Positions 28,380 to 37,470 of a stretch of DNA of 64,000 nucleotides are shown here, piece after piece (position 1 is the first letter of the stretch; each line of letters begins with the position of its first letter). This DNA comes from an uncultured Rhodospirillaceae bacterium (lineage in GTDB: Bacteria > Pseudomonadota > Alphaproteobacteria > Reyranellales > Reyranellaceae). The notes under the pieces are model-generated. The model did no database searches and was not told where the DNA came from. It was given only the letters and a program-made list of their open reading frames with translations. The position numbers and the translations under genes are program-made. The DNA lies in NCBI GenBank assembly GCA_945952105.1, contig CAMFGZ010000005.1:1-64000 (forward strand), given 5' to 3'.

Positions 28380-31049
28380 ATGGACACAGTCGATCTCAAG
28401 CTGGCCCAGGACTGCGAAGCGCTGGCCGTCGCGGCGAGCGAGGGCGTCACGTGGCTAAAGAACGCCGCCGAGCAGTCGCCGACCGTTGCACAGCAGGCGC
28501 CGTCGCTGGTGAGCGAGCTGCAGAAGGTTCGCAACCAGAGCCGCAAGCTGGCGCGCGCCGCGCGGCGCCGCATGTGCGTGGGCGTGTTCGGTCCCAGCCA
28601 GGCCGGTAAGTCCTATCTCGTGTCGATCCTGGCCAGCCGCGACGGCCGGCCGCTGCAGGCGCGCTTCGCCGACAAGACCTACGACTTCCTGCGCGAGATC
28701 AACCCGCCGGGCAATCGTGAATCGACCGGCCTCGTCACCCGCTTCGGCCTTGGCCTCAGCGACGGCTCGCCGGATTTCCCGGTGCGGGTGCGGCTGCTGA
28801 CGCAGACCGACATCGTGAAGATCCTGGGCAATTCCTTCCTGCTCGACTTCGACCATCAGAAGGCCGAGTTCGTCGGCCCCGATGGTGCGGCGATCCGCAA
28901 ACGCCTGACCGAGCTGCGCGCCAAGGCACATCCCGCGCCGGTCGGCGACCTCGATTCCGACGACGTGCTCGACCTGATCGAGTATTTCGACACCTTCTTT
29001 GCCGGCGTCACCGCAGAGCTGCGCACCGACTTCTGGCGTGAGGCGATCGAGCTGGCGCCGCGCCTGTCGGGCCATGACCGCGCCCGGCTGTGGTCGCTGC
29101 TGTGGTACGACTTCCAGCCCTTCACCGATCTCTATCTCACGCTCTACGACGGGCTGCAGAAGCTCAGCCACGCGCCCGAGGCGCTGCTGGGCATGGACGC
29201 GCTGATCCCGCGCGAGAAGAGCATCGTCGACGTGCTGACACTCGACCGCCTCGGCGCCGACAACGACGACCCGCTGCTGGTGCGGCCGAAGCAGGCCGAC
29301 GGCCGCTCCTCCCCCGACGCCCGCCTGCCGCGCTCGCTGGTCTGTGCGCTCACCGCCGAGCTGAACGTCGCGATCGACGAGAAGCCCTGGGACTTCTTCG
29401 ATCACACCGACCTGCTCGACTTCCCCGGCGCCCGCTCGCGCCTGAAGCTCGCCAATCTCGACGACGTCGCCAAGACCAAGGGCGTGGCCGAAGGCGCCAA
29501 CCCGCTGCGCGAGCTGCTTCTGCGCGGCAAGGTCGCCTATCTCTTCCAGCGCTACTCGGCCGAGCGCGAGCTCAGCGCCATCCTTCTCTGCATCCCCGAC
29601 GGCAACCAGGAAGTCCGCGACCTTTCCGACATGATGACGGCGTGGATCGACCAGACGATCGGCGCCACGCCGGCAGAGCGCGCCAAGCAGAAGAACGCGC
29701 TGTTCCTCGTGCTGACCAAGATGGACCGCGAGTTCGAGCAGAAGGCGGGCGAGACCGAGGAATCGCGCCGCCTGCGCTGGAGCGCGCGTCTCGGCAACTC
29801 GCTGGTCAACAATTTCCGCGGCGAGTGGCCGCTGAACTGGAACGGCAAGCCGTTCGACAACAGCTTCTGGTTGCGCAACCCGACCGTCATCGACGAGCGA
29901 CTGATGGACTATGACGGCGGCCGCGAGGTCGGCATCGCCGATACCTTCGCCCAGCGCGCCGGCGAGTTGCGCCGCCACTTCGTCGAAAACGAGGATGTGC
30001 GCCGGCATTTCGCCGACCCCGCCCTCGCATGGGACGAAGCCTTCCGTGCCAACGACGGCGGCGTGGCGCATCTGGTAAAGAACCTGATCCCGGTTTGCGA
30101 TCCCGCGATCAAGCGCGCGCAGGTGCGCGGCCAGCTCGACGTGCAACTGCGCCGTCTTGTCGACCGGCTGGCCGGTTTTCACAGCGCTTCCGACGGCGAT
30201 GCGCGCGCCAAGAAGCGCGACCTCGTGCACACGGTGCTGCGCGGCCTCGCCAACGTGATCCAGCAGCAGCTCTTTGGCGAGCTGGTGGCCGCGCTGCAGG
30301 TCGCCGACTCCGCATTGCGCGAGATCTATTTCCGCATCGCCACGGCGCGCCCCTCCGACGAGGGAATGGGCAAGAACGGGAAGCCGCCGGCCGCCGCCGC
30401 GCAGTCGACCGGCGCTACCGTCGATATCGGCGCGATCTTCGCCGACGTGTTCGGCGAGGAACCCGGCCGGGCCGCGCCGCCAGCCGGCGTGCTCGAGGAC
30501 CGCGCCGAGCGCTTCGCCCGCGAGGCCGCGGAATACTGGCTGGAAAACATGCGCCGCGTCGGCGCCGACGAGAAGGCGCTGTCGCACTATGGGGTCGACC
30601 GCCAGCATCTCGGTTGGCTGATCGACGAGCTGATCGTGGGCGCCCATCGCCTCAAGCTGATCGACCAGCTCTCCCACGAGGTCCGCGAGCTGGAGAACGC
30701 CGCCAACGCCAAGTGGGAGGAGATTGCCGAGCGCCAGGTGCGCACGGCCTCCTCCGCGCTCAACGGCTATGTGAGCGCGCTCGGCTTCGACAAGCTGCCG
30801 CTCGACCAGCGGCCCGGCCTGCCGCCCAACGCCCCGCTGCGCCGCGTGTTCGAGCAGCCGACGATCATGATCGACGGCATTCCGCAGCTCAGCGAGAATC
30901 CGGCGCCGATCTATGCCGATTATTGCAAGGACTGGATGCGCGCTTTCCTGCAGCTGGCCATGGACAATGTCGGCTATGAGGGCGGTCGCGAGATCACGCC
31001 CGAGCAAAATGACCGGCTGGGTGGCATCCTGCGCACCGTGGCTGCCTGA
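28380..31049 (+). CDS. srfC: SrfC-family protein with GTPase motifs
   Basis: The 889-residue protein belongs to the SrfC-type putative virulence factor family. After a helical N-terminus it has a P-loop GPSQAGKS (71-78), a G3-like DFPG (347-350) within HTDLLDFPGARSR, and a G4 motif TKMD (446-449) in LFLVLTKMDRE. The order and spacing suggest a large GTPase, perhaps dynamin-like. The C-terminal half (about 560-889) is helical and charged, with no signal peptide. GGAAAG precedes the ATG. It ends 8 bases before the Sel1-repeat gene. Nucleotide preference and mechanism are unknown; the motif reading is from sequence and the dynamin analogy is inference. Confidence 0.85.
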   Translation: MDTVDLKLAQDCEALAVAASEGVTWLKNAAEQSPTVAQQAPSLVSELQKVRNQSRKLARAARRRMCVGVFGPSQAGKSYLVSILASRDGRPLQARFADKTYDFLREINPPGNRESTGLVTRFGLGLSDGSPDFPVRVRLLTQTDIVKILGNSFLLDFDHQKAEFVGPDGAAIRKRLTELRAKAHPAPVGDLDSDDVLDLIEYFDTFFAGVTAELRTDFWREAIELAPRLSGHDRARLWSLLWYDFQPFTDLYLTLYDGLQKLSHAPEALLGMDALIPREKSIVDVLTLDRLGADNDDPLLVRPKQADGRSSPDARLPRSLVCALTAELNVAIDEKPWDFFDHTDLLDFPGARSRLKLANLDDVAKTKGVAEGANPLRELLLRGKVAYLFQRYSAERELSAILLCIPDGNQEVRDLSDMMTAWIDQTIGATPAERAKQKNALFLVLTKMDREFEQKAGETEESRRLRWSARLGNSLVNNFRGEWPLNWNGKPFDNSFWLRNPTVIDERLMDYDGGREVGIADTFAQRAGELRRHFVENEDVRRHFADPALAWDEAFRANDGGVAHLVKNLIPVCDPAIKRAQVRGQLDVQLRRLVDRLAGFHSASDGDARAKKRDLVHTVLRGLANVIQQQLFGELVAALQVADSALREIYFRIATARPSDEGMGKNGKPPAAAAQSTGATVDIGAIFADVFGEEPGRAAPPAGVLEDRAERFAREAAEYWLENMRRVGADEKALSHYGVDRQHLGWLIDELIVGAHRLKLIDQLSHEVRELENAANAKWEEIAERQVRTASSALNGYVSALGFDKLPLDQRPGLPPNAPLRRVFEQPTIMIDGIPQLSENPAPIYADYCKDWMRAFLQLAMDNVGYEGGREITPEQNDRLGGILRTVAA

Positions 31050-31057
31050 GGAATTCG

Positions 31058-32143
31058 ATGCCCGTCCGCGCGACCATTGCCCCGCTGCCGGAACCCGGCC
31101 ACGCGCTGCTGTGCGTGAGCGAGCTCGACGCCGCGCCGGACGGACTCACCCTTTCGATCCAGCGCCAGCAGGGGCCCGAGACGCATCTGGCCGACGACGG
31201 ATGGCGGCGCACCGAAACGTGGCTGATGCCCGACGAGGTGACGCGCCGCGGCGAGGTGCTGGAATTCCATCTCGGCCCCGAGATCTGCGACCGGCTGGCC
31301 GGCATCGCCACCATCCGGCTGCGCGTACGCGAGCCCGACATCGGCGTCGTCGGCACGACCGTCGTCGCCTGGCCCACGATGCTGACTTCGGGCGCGGCCG
31401 GCACCTCGGGCCGCACCGACGACACGGTGCGCTTGCGCCGCCGCCAGCAGCCGGCGCCGCCGCCCGAGCCCGAACTGCCGCCGCCGCTGGAGATCGCGCC
31501 CGAACCGCCGCCTTCACCCCCGCCGCGTCCCGAATTGCGCGCGGCGCGAGATCCCATGGCCGATATGCCCAAGCGCTCCGGGGCGACCGGCTGGATGATC
31601 GCGGCCGTCGTCGTGCTGCTTGCCGTCGGTGGCGGTTATTACTACTGGACCAACCACCTCCATCCGCCCGAACCCGTCGTCGCCACGGCACCGCCGCCGG
31701 TGGCGCCGCATCCGGCCGAACCGCCGAAGAAGTCGGTACGCGAGACCGTCGCCGAGTATTTCGCGACCAAGCCGACGCCGGAGGCCACGCTCGCCAAGGC
31801 CCAGGAATTCGCCAAGGCAGGGGACATCGCGGCCGCCTTCCTGGTCTATCGTCATGCCGCCGAGCAGGGCAGCGCCGCCGCCCAGGTCGAGCTCGCGTCC
31901 TTCTACGATCCGACGACGCCCGCCAAGGCAGGCTTCCCGCACGATGGCGCGCAGGCTGCGGACTGGTACGAGCGCGCCGCCCTGACGGGCCTCGCCGAGG
32001 CGCAACGCAAGCTCGGCCTGCTGCTCGCAAAGGGCGGTGCCGGACTCAGCGCCGATGTGACAAAGGCCAAGGTTTGGCTACAACAGGCGGCGGCACAGAA
32101 TGATGCCGAGGCCAAGAAGGCGCTGGACGGTCTGCCCAAATGA
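31058..32143 (+). CDS. Membrane-anchored Sel1-repeat protein of the srf locus
   Basis: The 361-residue protein has an N-terminal soluble domain (about 1-120, probably beta-rich), a Pro-rich stretch (about 130-165) and one membrane segment (about 179-198, ending GGGYYYW). After another Pro-rich linker come two to three Sel1/TPR-like repeats (from about 245; AAAFLVYRHAAEQGSAAAQ, AADWYERAALTGLAEAQRKLG, AKVWLQQAAAQNDAEAKKAL). Sel1 repeats bind proteins, here probably in the periplasm. GAGGAATT precedes the ATG, 8 bases after srfC, and its stop overlaps the next start as ATGA. It is therefore a sixth-component candidate of the srf system. Confidence 0.8.
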   Translation: MPVRATIAPLPEPGHALLCVSELDAAPDGLTLSIQRQQGPETHLADDGWRRTETWLMPDEVTRRGEVLEFHLGPEICDRLAGIATIRLRVREPDIGVVGTTVVAWPTMLTSGAAGTSGRTDDTVRLRRRQQPAPPPEPELPPPLEIAPEPPPSPPPRPELRAARDPMADMPKRSGATGWMIAAVVVLLAVGGGYYYWTNHLHPPEPVVATAPPPVAPHPAEPPKKSVRETVAEYFATKPTPEATLAKAQEFAKAGDIAAAFLVYRHAAEQGSAAAQVELASFYDPTTPAKAGFPHDGAQAADWYERAALTGLAEAQRKLGLLLAKGGAGLSADVTKAKVWLQQAAAQNDAEAKKALDGLPK

Positions 32144-32622
32144 AGTCGAGCCTATGGATGCTGGTGACGGCGCCCCTTTTCGCCGCGCCGGTACTGGCAC
32201 AGACGGCGGGTAAGCCAGCAAGCCCTCCATCGCCCGCCAACCTGGCCTGCGGCGTCCTGAAAGCCGAAACCTCGAGGATCGGCTCGACCTCGAACTGGAC
32301 GGTTTCCGGCCCCTCCGGAAAGAACACCGAGACCGGCGTCCTGAAGAGCGGCCCGCGCTTCGACTGTATCGACGGCGCCGTGCTGACTGTCGAATTCACC
32401 TCGATGGCCGGACACTCCTTCTTCGACGCCTACTTCCCCGACGGCACGAACATCGGCTACGGCCGCCAGCAGATCGACAAGCGCGGCGCGCGCTTCGTCC
32501 TGCCCATCCAGGCCAAGGGGCGGATCGCGGCCCCCTACCGCGCGGCCTTCGACTATCACTGCAAGCTCAACATGCCGGCCGATCCCATCTCGGCGGCCAT
32601 GCGCGCGGAGTGCGCGTTCTAA
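32140..32622 (+). CDS. Small secreted protein ending the srf locus
   Basis: The 160-residue product has a signal peptide (MKSSLWMLVTAPLFAAPVLA, cleavage near AQT). The mature domain has four cysteines (LACGVL, FDCIDG, YHCKL, AECAF), probably two disulfides. Segments such as AGHSFFDAYFPDGTNIGYGRQQID suggest a compact beta-rich fold. I recognise no family. The start overlaps the Sel1-repeat gene as ATGA, so it is co-translated and probably works with the periplasmic parts of the system. Confidence 0.75.
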   Translation: MKSSLWMLVTAPLFAAPVLAQTAGKPASPPSPANLACGVLKAETSRIGSTSNWTVSGPSGKNTETGVLKSGPRFDCIDGAVLTVEFTSMAGHSFFDAYFPDGTNIGYGRQQIDKRGARFVLPIQAKGRIAAPYRAAFDYHCKLNMPADPISAAMRAECAF

Positions 32623-32634
32623 ACCCCCTTGTCA

Positions 32635-32671
32635 GCAGGCATGCTAATTGCATCTACTATGCATTGCCTGC
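32635..32671. promoter_or_regulatory. Palindrome with AT-rich centre upstream of a secreted protein gene
   Basis: GCAGGCATGC (32635-32644) and GCATTGCCTGC (32661-32671) are near reverse complements flanking an AT-rich core (TAATTGCATCTACTAT) that is unusual in this GC-rich window. It ends 14 bases before the start of the next gene. It could be a promoter with an operator, or a terminator for the srf locus read as RNA. Confidence 0.35.
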
Positions 32672-32684
32672 CACGGGGGACTTC

Positions 32685-33560
32685 ATGAAATCAAAAATCT
32701 TCAACGCGCTGACTGCCATTGCCCTTGCCGGCTCCACACTGATGGCCGTTCAACCCGCCCTGGCACAGGGCGCGATCGACAACAGCTCGATCGGCGCTCC
32801 CGCCTTCCGCGAACACAAGCGCACCTTCGGCCTGGTCTACACGCTGCCCAAGGACGTGAACGACCTCCTCGCCATCACGATCGGCGGCTTGCTGCGCGAG
32901 AAGCTGCTGAACGCCAACCTCATCGACGAGGCGCTGCGCTTCAACATCCCGCACGTCACCGTGCTGCACATACACAATGCCGATCCGACGACGCCGGAAA
33001 GGATGCTGAAGGCGATGCCCAAGCTGCCGCCGGTCCTGAACGTCACGCTGAAGACCTTTTACACGACCGAAGCGGCCAAGGGCGCCGGCCATCCCTGGTG
33101 GCTCGACCTCGGCATCGTGAAGGAAGGCGCGGGCTTCGAGGCGATGATGGCGTTCAACACTCTCGCCACCCCGGCGCTCACGCCCCTGCGCGACGGTCCG
33201 CTGCCGCGCGTCACCGGCCCCGTCTATGCGGCGATGGCGGACGCCGGCAAGGAACTCGTCCGGACGGTCGGGGTCAGCGGCATCAATACCGTGAAGGACG
33301 GCAAGGAACTGCGGCCGCACAATCCGCACAACACGCTGGTCTACTCGATGGCGAAGTTCACGCCGGAGATCCAGGCGGCCTTCAACCAGACCGCCGTCGA
33401 GTTCAACCAGATCCTGCCCGACGGCATCCCGACCGCCTTCAAGACGGTGTCGATCGTCGAACTGGGCTTCGCCGGCAACGTGCTGCGCGAGATCTATCGC
33501 CTGAGCCTCGAGGACGGCTCGGTCATCAACGTCGCGACCGGCGCCAAGGTCGCGAAGTAA
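32685..33560 (+). CDS. Secreted protein with two HxT motifs (possible 2H phosphoesterase-like)
   Basis: The 291-residue protein has a signal peptide ending at PALAQ (about residue 28). The mature part contains two HxT motifs, IPHVTVLH (His90, Thr92) and NPHNTLVY (His215, Thr217). This is the pattern of 2H phosphoesterases and ligT-like proteins, where two such motifs form the active site. The opening RTFGLVYTLPKDV followed by a helix is also compatible. The spacing of about 125 residues is long for the family and the export signal is unusual, so the assignment is tentative. A large hairpin follows the stop. Confidence 0.7.
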   Translation: MKSKIFNALTAIALAGSTLMAVQPALAQGAIDNSSIGAPAFREHKRTFGLVYTLPKDVNDLLAITIGGLLREKLLNANLIDEALRFNIPHVTVLHIHNADPTTPERMLKAMPKLPPVLNVTLKTFYTTEAAKGAGHPWWLDLGIVKEGAGFEAMMAFNTLATPALTPLRDGPLPRVTGPVYAAMADAGKELVRTVGVSGINTVKDGKELRPHNPHNTLVYSMAKFTPEIQAAFNQTAVEFNQILPDGIPTAFKTVSIVELGFAGNVLREIYRLSLEDGSVINVATGAKVAK

Positions 33561-33568
33561 TTCCTCGC

Positions 33569-33610
33569 CCGGCATGGGTGGCCCTGCCTTTATGGCGGGG
33601 CTATGCCCGG
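33569..33610 (+). terminator. Terminator-like hairpin
   Basis: GCCCTGCC (33581-33588) pairs with GGCGGGGC (33594-33601), with one G-U pair, over a TTTAT loop. Outer arms CCGGCAT and ATGCCCGG extend the structure with small bulges. It begins 9 bases after the stop of the secreted protein gene. No T-run follows. Confidence 0.45.
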
Positions 33611-33678
33611 CCGCTTCCATCCCTCTCGAATTCCTACGGGACGCTCCGCCATATCGGGGGCGTCCCGGAGGTCTTCGC

Positions 33679-34128
33679 ATGCTCGATATCCCGTCTTCCG
33701 CTTCCGACGATCCGTCGGAAGTCCTCGTCGATCAGGTCATGGCGGTCGCGCACCTGCCCTCCACGGCCAGCGTCGCCGTCATCGGCCACAACACCATGCC
33801 GCTCCTACTCGCGCTGATGCGGCGTGGCTGCGCCTGCGTGCGCAGCCTGCGTCCCGACGCCGTGTCACCGGATAGCGAGGCCGCCGATCTCGCGTGGATC
33901 GTCGACGTCGCCAACGAAGACGAGCTGTGCGAGGCCCTGCTGGCAGCGCGCCGTCGCGCGAGCCGCCGCGGCCGCGTCATCGTCGAAGGTCCGGCCTGCA
34001 CCTGCCGCAACGGGCTTTCGGCCCTCCGTGACCGCGCCGCGTGCACCGGCCTCGACGTCGTCTCGTTCGATCATGTGGCCGGCCGGCTCGTCCTCAGACC
34101 AGCCGGTACCCAACCCCCGGCTCGGTGA
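33679..34128 (+). CDS. Hypothetical protein convergent with kdpE
   Basis: The 149-residue product has a Rossmann-like look: VLVDQVMAVAHLPSTASVAVIGHNTMPLLLALMRRGC, then RSLRPD and later DLAWIVDVANEDEL. This is the layout of a small nucleotide- or SAM-binding domain, although no full motif is visible. Several cysteines occur (CAC, CTC). GGAGG lies 7 bases before the ATG. Its last 35 bases overlap the end of kdpE on the other strand. I cannot name a function. Confidence 0.7.
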   Translation: MLDIPSSASDDPSEVLVDQVMAVAHLPSTASVAVIGHNTMPLLLALMRRGCACVRSLRPDAVSPDSEAADLAWIVDVANEDELCEALLAARRRASRRGRVIVEGPACTCRNGLSALRDRAACTGLDVVSFDHVAGRLVLRPAGTQPPAR

Positions 34129-34777
34129 GCACATGCTGCGGCGAGGCCGGATCGGTCTCGATCTTCTGGCGAAGCTGGCGGATGTAGACGCGCAAGTACT
34201 GCGGATCGACCGCCTCGTCGCGCCAGACCTCGCGCAACAGGTGGCGATGCGTCAGCACCTTGCCCGCATGGATCGCGAGCTGCTCGAGGATGTCGTACTC
34301 CTTGGGCGAGAGTTTCACCGCCTCGCCGTCGCGCTCGACCAGGCGGCGGACCAGATCGACCTTCAAGGTGCGGCTCGTGAAGCCGCGATCCGCGCCCTGC
34401 TCCTGCAGCCGATGACGCAAGGCGGCGCGCAGCCGGGCCATCAGCTCCTCGGCACCGAATGGCTTGGTGACATAGTCGTCGGCGCCCGAATCGAGCGCCG
34501 CGACCTTGGCCGCCTCCTCACCGCGGCCCGAGAGCACCACGATGGGCACGGGCGCGAGCTTGCGGATGTCGCCGATCAGGTCGAGACCGTCGCGATCGGG
34601 CAGGCCGAGATCGAGCAGCACGAGGTCCGGCCGGTGATGGCGCATCGCCTGCAGCGCTTCGGCGCCGGTCGTGGCCTCGAGGACCCGATAGTCGTGCGCG
34701 GCCAGGGTCGTCCGCAGCAGCCGTCGGATCGGCGGCTCGTCCTCGACGATCAGGATGGTGGCGCCGTCAGCCGTCAT
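34094..34777 (-). CDS. kdpE: KdpE response regulator
   Basis: The 227-residue OmpR/PhoB-type regulator has an N-terminal receiver with Glu12/Asp13, phospho-acceptor Asp56 (LLDLGLP) and Lys in YVTKPFG. The C-terminal winged helix has [13 protein letters not shown] and [14 protein letters not shown]. It activates kdp transcription when phosphorylated by KdpD. Its start overlaps the kdpD stop by four bases. It is the last gene of the kdp operon. Confidence 0.94.
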   Translation of the reverse strand: MTADGATILIVEDEPPIRRLLRTTLAAHDYRVLEATTGAEALQAMRHHRPDLVLLDLGLPDRDGLDLIGDIRKLAPVPIVVLSGRGEEAAKVAALDSGADDYVTKPFGAEELMARLRAALRHRLQEQGADRGFTSRTLKVDLVRRLVERDGEAVKLSPKEYDILEQLAIHAGKVLTHRHLLREVWRDEAVDPQYLRVYIRQLRQKIETDPASPQHVLTEPGVGYRLV

Positions 34778-37455
34778 TCGAGAACGCCGGGCGAGGATGC
34801 CGGGAAACTCACCGTGAACTCCGCCCCCTTGCGATCGTCCCTGTTGCGCGCCGTGACCGTGCCGCCCATGGCTTCCACGAAGCCGCGTGCGATGGCGAGG
34901 CCCAGCCCCGTTCCGGCCCGCCGCCGGTCGCCAGACTCGGCGCGATAGAACTTCTCGAAGATACGGTCGAGATCGGCCTCCGCAAGACCCGGGCCTTCGT
35001 CGCGAACCGCGATCTCGACCCGCTCACCCGCCTGTCGCGCCTCCACGGTGATATGGCCACCGGTGCCGGAATACTTGGCCGCATTGTCCAGAAGGTTGAA
35101 CAGGACCTGTTCGGCCAGCACGAAGTCGAGCGACAGCGCCGGCAGCCCCGGCATCATCGCGACCGAGACCTCGTGACCCGCCACCAGCGGCGCCGCGCGG
35201 CGCAACGCGGTCGAGACGAGATCGCCCACCTCGACGGCCTCACGCCGGGGAACGATCGCGCCGGCATCGAGCCGTGTCATGTCCAAAAGGTTGCCGACGA
35301 AGCGGTCGAGCCGCTCCGCCTCGCCCTGCGCCGTGGCCAGCAGTTCCTCGCGCGCCGTCGCGTCGTAGCGGTCGCCGAAGCTGCGCAGGCTGGAGAGCGA
35401 ACCGATGATCGAGGCGAGCGGCGTGCGCAGGTCGTGCGACACCGAGGTCAGCATCGCCGAGCGCAGCCGCTCGCGCTCCGCGCCCAGCCGCGCCTGGTCG
35501 ATATCCTCCGCCAGCGTCACGCGTTCGATGGCGACGGCGGCCTGGTTGCCGACGGCTTCGAGCAGCCGGCGTTCGCCGGCATTCAGTTCGTGGCCTTCCT
35601 TGTTCGGCAGCACGCCGATCACGGCGATGGCCGAGCGGCTGGTACGGATCGGCAGGAACAGCCATCGCCCGCCCGGCAGCGTGTCGGTGCCGCGTCCGGC
35701 CGGACGGTCGGCGTCCCAGGACCAGCGCGCGGCGGCGAGGTCCGCGTCGCTCAGCGCCCCGTCCGGTGGAAAGGCCGCGCGGATCGTGAGCTGGCCGTCC
35801 TCGGGCATCAGCACGACGATCTCCGCCTTGAGCAGGCGCGCGAGATGGGAGACCACGATCCACAGGAGATCGTAGAGATCGACGACACCCGCGATCTTGC
35901 GGCTGAAGGCATAGAGGCCGGAGGTGGTGCGCGCCTCCCGGCGGGCGGACTCCGCCTGGGTGCGGGTGCGCGCCGCGAGCGCACTCGCGATGACCGCCAC
36001 GATGACGAACAGGACCAGCGCCATCACGTTGGCGGGATCGGCGATCGTGAACTGGTAGAGCGGCGGCAGGAAGAAGAAGTTGAAGCAGGCGACGCTCAGT
36101 GCGGAAACCCAGAGCGACGGCACCAGCCCGTGACGCGCCGCCGCGAACAGCACCGGTACCACGTAGACCAGCGAGATGTTGGGCAGCACGATCAGGCGGT
36201 CGATCAGCACGCCCACCGCCGTCGCCATCACGGTCGCCAGCGCGCCTTCGAGGTACGGCCCCGGCGTCAGCGGCACATCCCGCAGCCAATCGCGCGGCGC
36301 GCTTGCCTGCTTGTCGTCCGCGAGCGGCGCCACCTCGACGGCGAGGCCGGCGCCCGAGCGCACCAGCTCGTCGACCACCGACCCATGGCGCAGCTCGAAC
36401 CAGCGCGAGCGCCGCGACTTGCCGACCACGACCCTGGTGGCATTGCGCTCGCGCGCGAAGGCCAAAATCTCCTCGACGACCGAATGCCCGGGCACCGTCA
36501 CGACCTCGGCGCCGAGCTGACCCGCCAGCCGCATCGCCTCGGCCAGGCGCGCATGCTCGGCCTCGGACAAAGCGGCGTGCCGGTCGGTCTCGACATAGAG
36601 CGCGATCAACTCGGCATCGAGTGCGTCGGCGCTGCGCTTCGCCGCACGCACGGCATTGGCCGCGCCCGGCCCGGGATCGAGGCAGACGACGACACGCTCT
36701 CCCGCGGCCCACGGTCCGGCAATGGCGTGTTCGCGCATGTAGCTGCGCATCTGCTCGTCGACGCGCACGGCGGTGCGCCGGAGCGCCAGCTCGCGCAACG
36801 CCGTCAGGTTGCCGGGCGAGAAATAGTGGCGCAACGCGCGCTGGGCCTGGTCGCGGACATAGACCTTGCCTTCGGCCAGGCGGGCGATCAGGTCGGCCGG
36901 CGTGAGGTCGATCAGCTCGACCTCGTCGGCTGCGTCGACCACGCGGTCGGGCACGGTCTCGCGCACGCGGATGCGCGTGATGCGCGCCACCACGTCGTTC
37001 AGGCTCTCGATGTGCTGGACGTTCAGGGTCGAGTAGACGTCGATGCCGGCGGCCAGCAGTTCCTCTACATCGAGATAGCGCTTGGGATGGCGGCTGCCTT
37101 CGGCATTGGTGTGCGCAAGCTCGTCGACCAGCACCAGCGCCGGCCGCCGCTTCAGGATGGCGTCGAGGTCCATCTCCTCGAACCGGCGGCCGCGATACTC
37201 GACGGCGCGGCGCGGCAGGACTTCCAGACCCTTGACCTGTGCCTCGGTCTCGGCGCGGCCGTGCGTCTCGACGATGCCGACCACCACGTCGATGCCCTCG
37301 CGCAGGCGGCGATGGGCGGCCGACAGCATCTCCCAGGTCTTGCCGACGCCCGGCGCGGCCCCCAGGAAGATCTTGTGCTTGCCGCGCGACTCCTTCTCCG
37401 CCGCCTTCAGGAGCGCGTCGGGCGAGGGCCGGAGATCGTCAGCGGTGCTGGCCAT
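34774..37455 (-). CDS. kdpD: KdpD sensor histidine kinase
   Basis: The 893-residue kinase senses low potassium or turgor. The N-terminal KdpD domain has a Walker A-like GAAPGVGKT (32-40) and [19 protein letters not shown] universal-stress-type domain follows (about 245-370), then four membrane segments (about 400-500), a GAF-like region, and the kinase core with phospho-acceptor His674 in SHDLRTPL and ATPase motifs DNAAKYS and [12 protein letters not shown]. All parts are intact. It lies 15 bases after kdpC. Confidence 0.95.
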   Translation of the reverse strand: MASTADDLRPSPDALLKAAEKESRGKHKIFLGAAPGVGKTWEMLSAAHRRLREGIDVVVGIVETHGRAETEAQVKGLEVLPRRAVEYRGRRFEEMDLDAILKRRPALVLVDELAHTNAEGSRHPKRYLDVEELLAAGIDVYSTLNVQHIESLNDVVARITRIRVRETVPDRVVDAADEVELIDLTPADLIARLAEGKVYVRDQAQRALRHYFSPGNLTALRELALRRTAVRVDEQMRSYMREHAIAGPWAAGERVVVCLDPGPGAANAVRAAKRSADALDAELIALYVETDRHAALSEAEHARLAEAMRLAGQLGAEVVTVPGHSVVEEILAFARERNATRVVVGKSRRSRWFELRHGSVVDELVRSGAGLAVEVAPLADDKQASAPRDWLRDVPLTPGPYLEGALATVMATAVGVLIDRLIVLPNISLVYVVPVLFAAARHGLVPSLWVSALSVACFNFFFLPPLYQFTIADPANVMALVLFVIVAVIASALAARTRTQAESARREARTTSGLYAFSRKIAGVVDLYDLLWIVVSHLARLLKAEIVVLMPEDGQLTIRAAFPPDGALSDADLAAARWSWDADRPAGRGTDTLPGGRWLFLPIRTSRSAIAVIGVLPNKEGHELNAGERRLLEAVGNQAAVAIERVTLAEDIDQARLGAERERLRSAMLTSVSHDLRTPLASIIGSLSSLRSFGDRYDATAREELLATAQGEAERLDRFVGNLLDMTRLDAGAIVPRREAVEVGDLVSTALRRAAPLVAGHEVSVAMMPGLPALSLDFVLAEQVLFNLLDNAAKYSGTGGHITVEARQAGERVEIAVRDEGPGLAEADLDRIFEKFYRAESGDRRRAGTGLGLAIARGFVEAMGGTVTARNRDDRKGAEFTVSFPASSPGVLE

Positions 37456-37470
37456 TCAGCCGGATCATTG

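Noticed and set aside
28455-31007. An 850-codon open frame antisense to srfC.
   Set aside because: Its composition is biased and it shows no recognisable motif, while the sense strand carries ordered GTPase motifs and proper ribosome binding.
22596-32622. Type VI secretion or phage-tail-like cluster.
   Set aside because: There is no sheath, baseplate, ClpV, VgrG or Hcp-like protein. Only SrfA/B/C-type and accessory envelope proteins are present.
32610-32684. Longer start for the HxT protein at 32610.
   Set aside because: It would place 25 residues before a clear signal peptide and overlap the previous gene.
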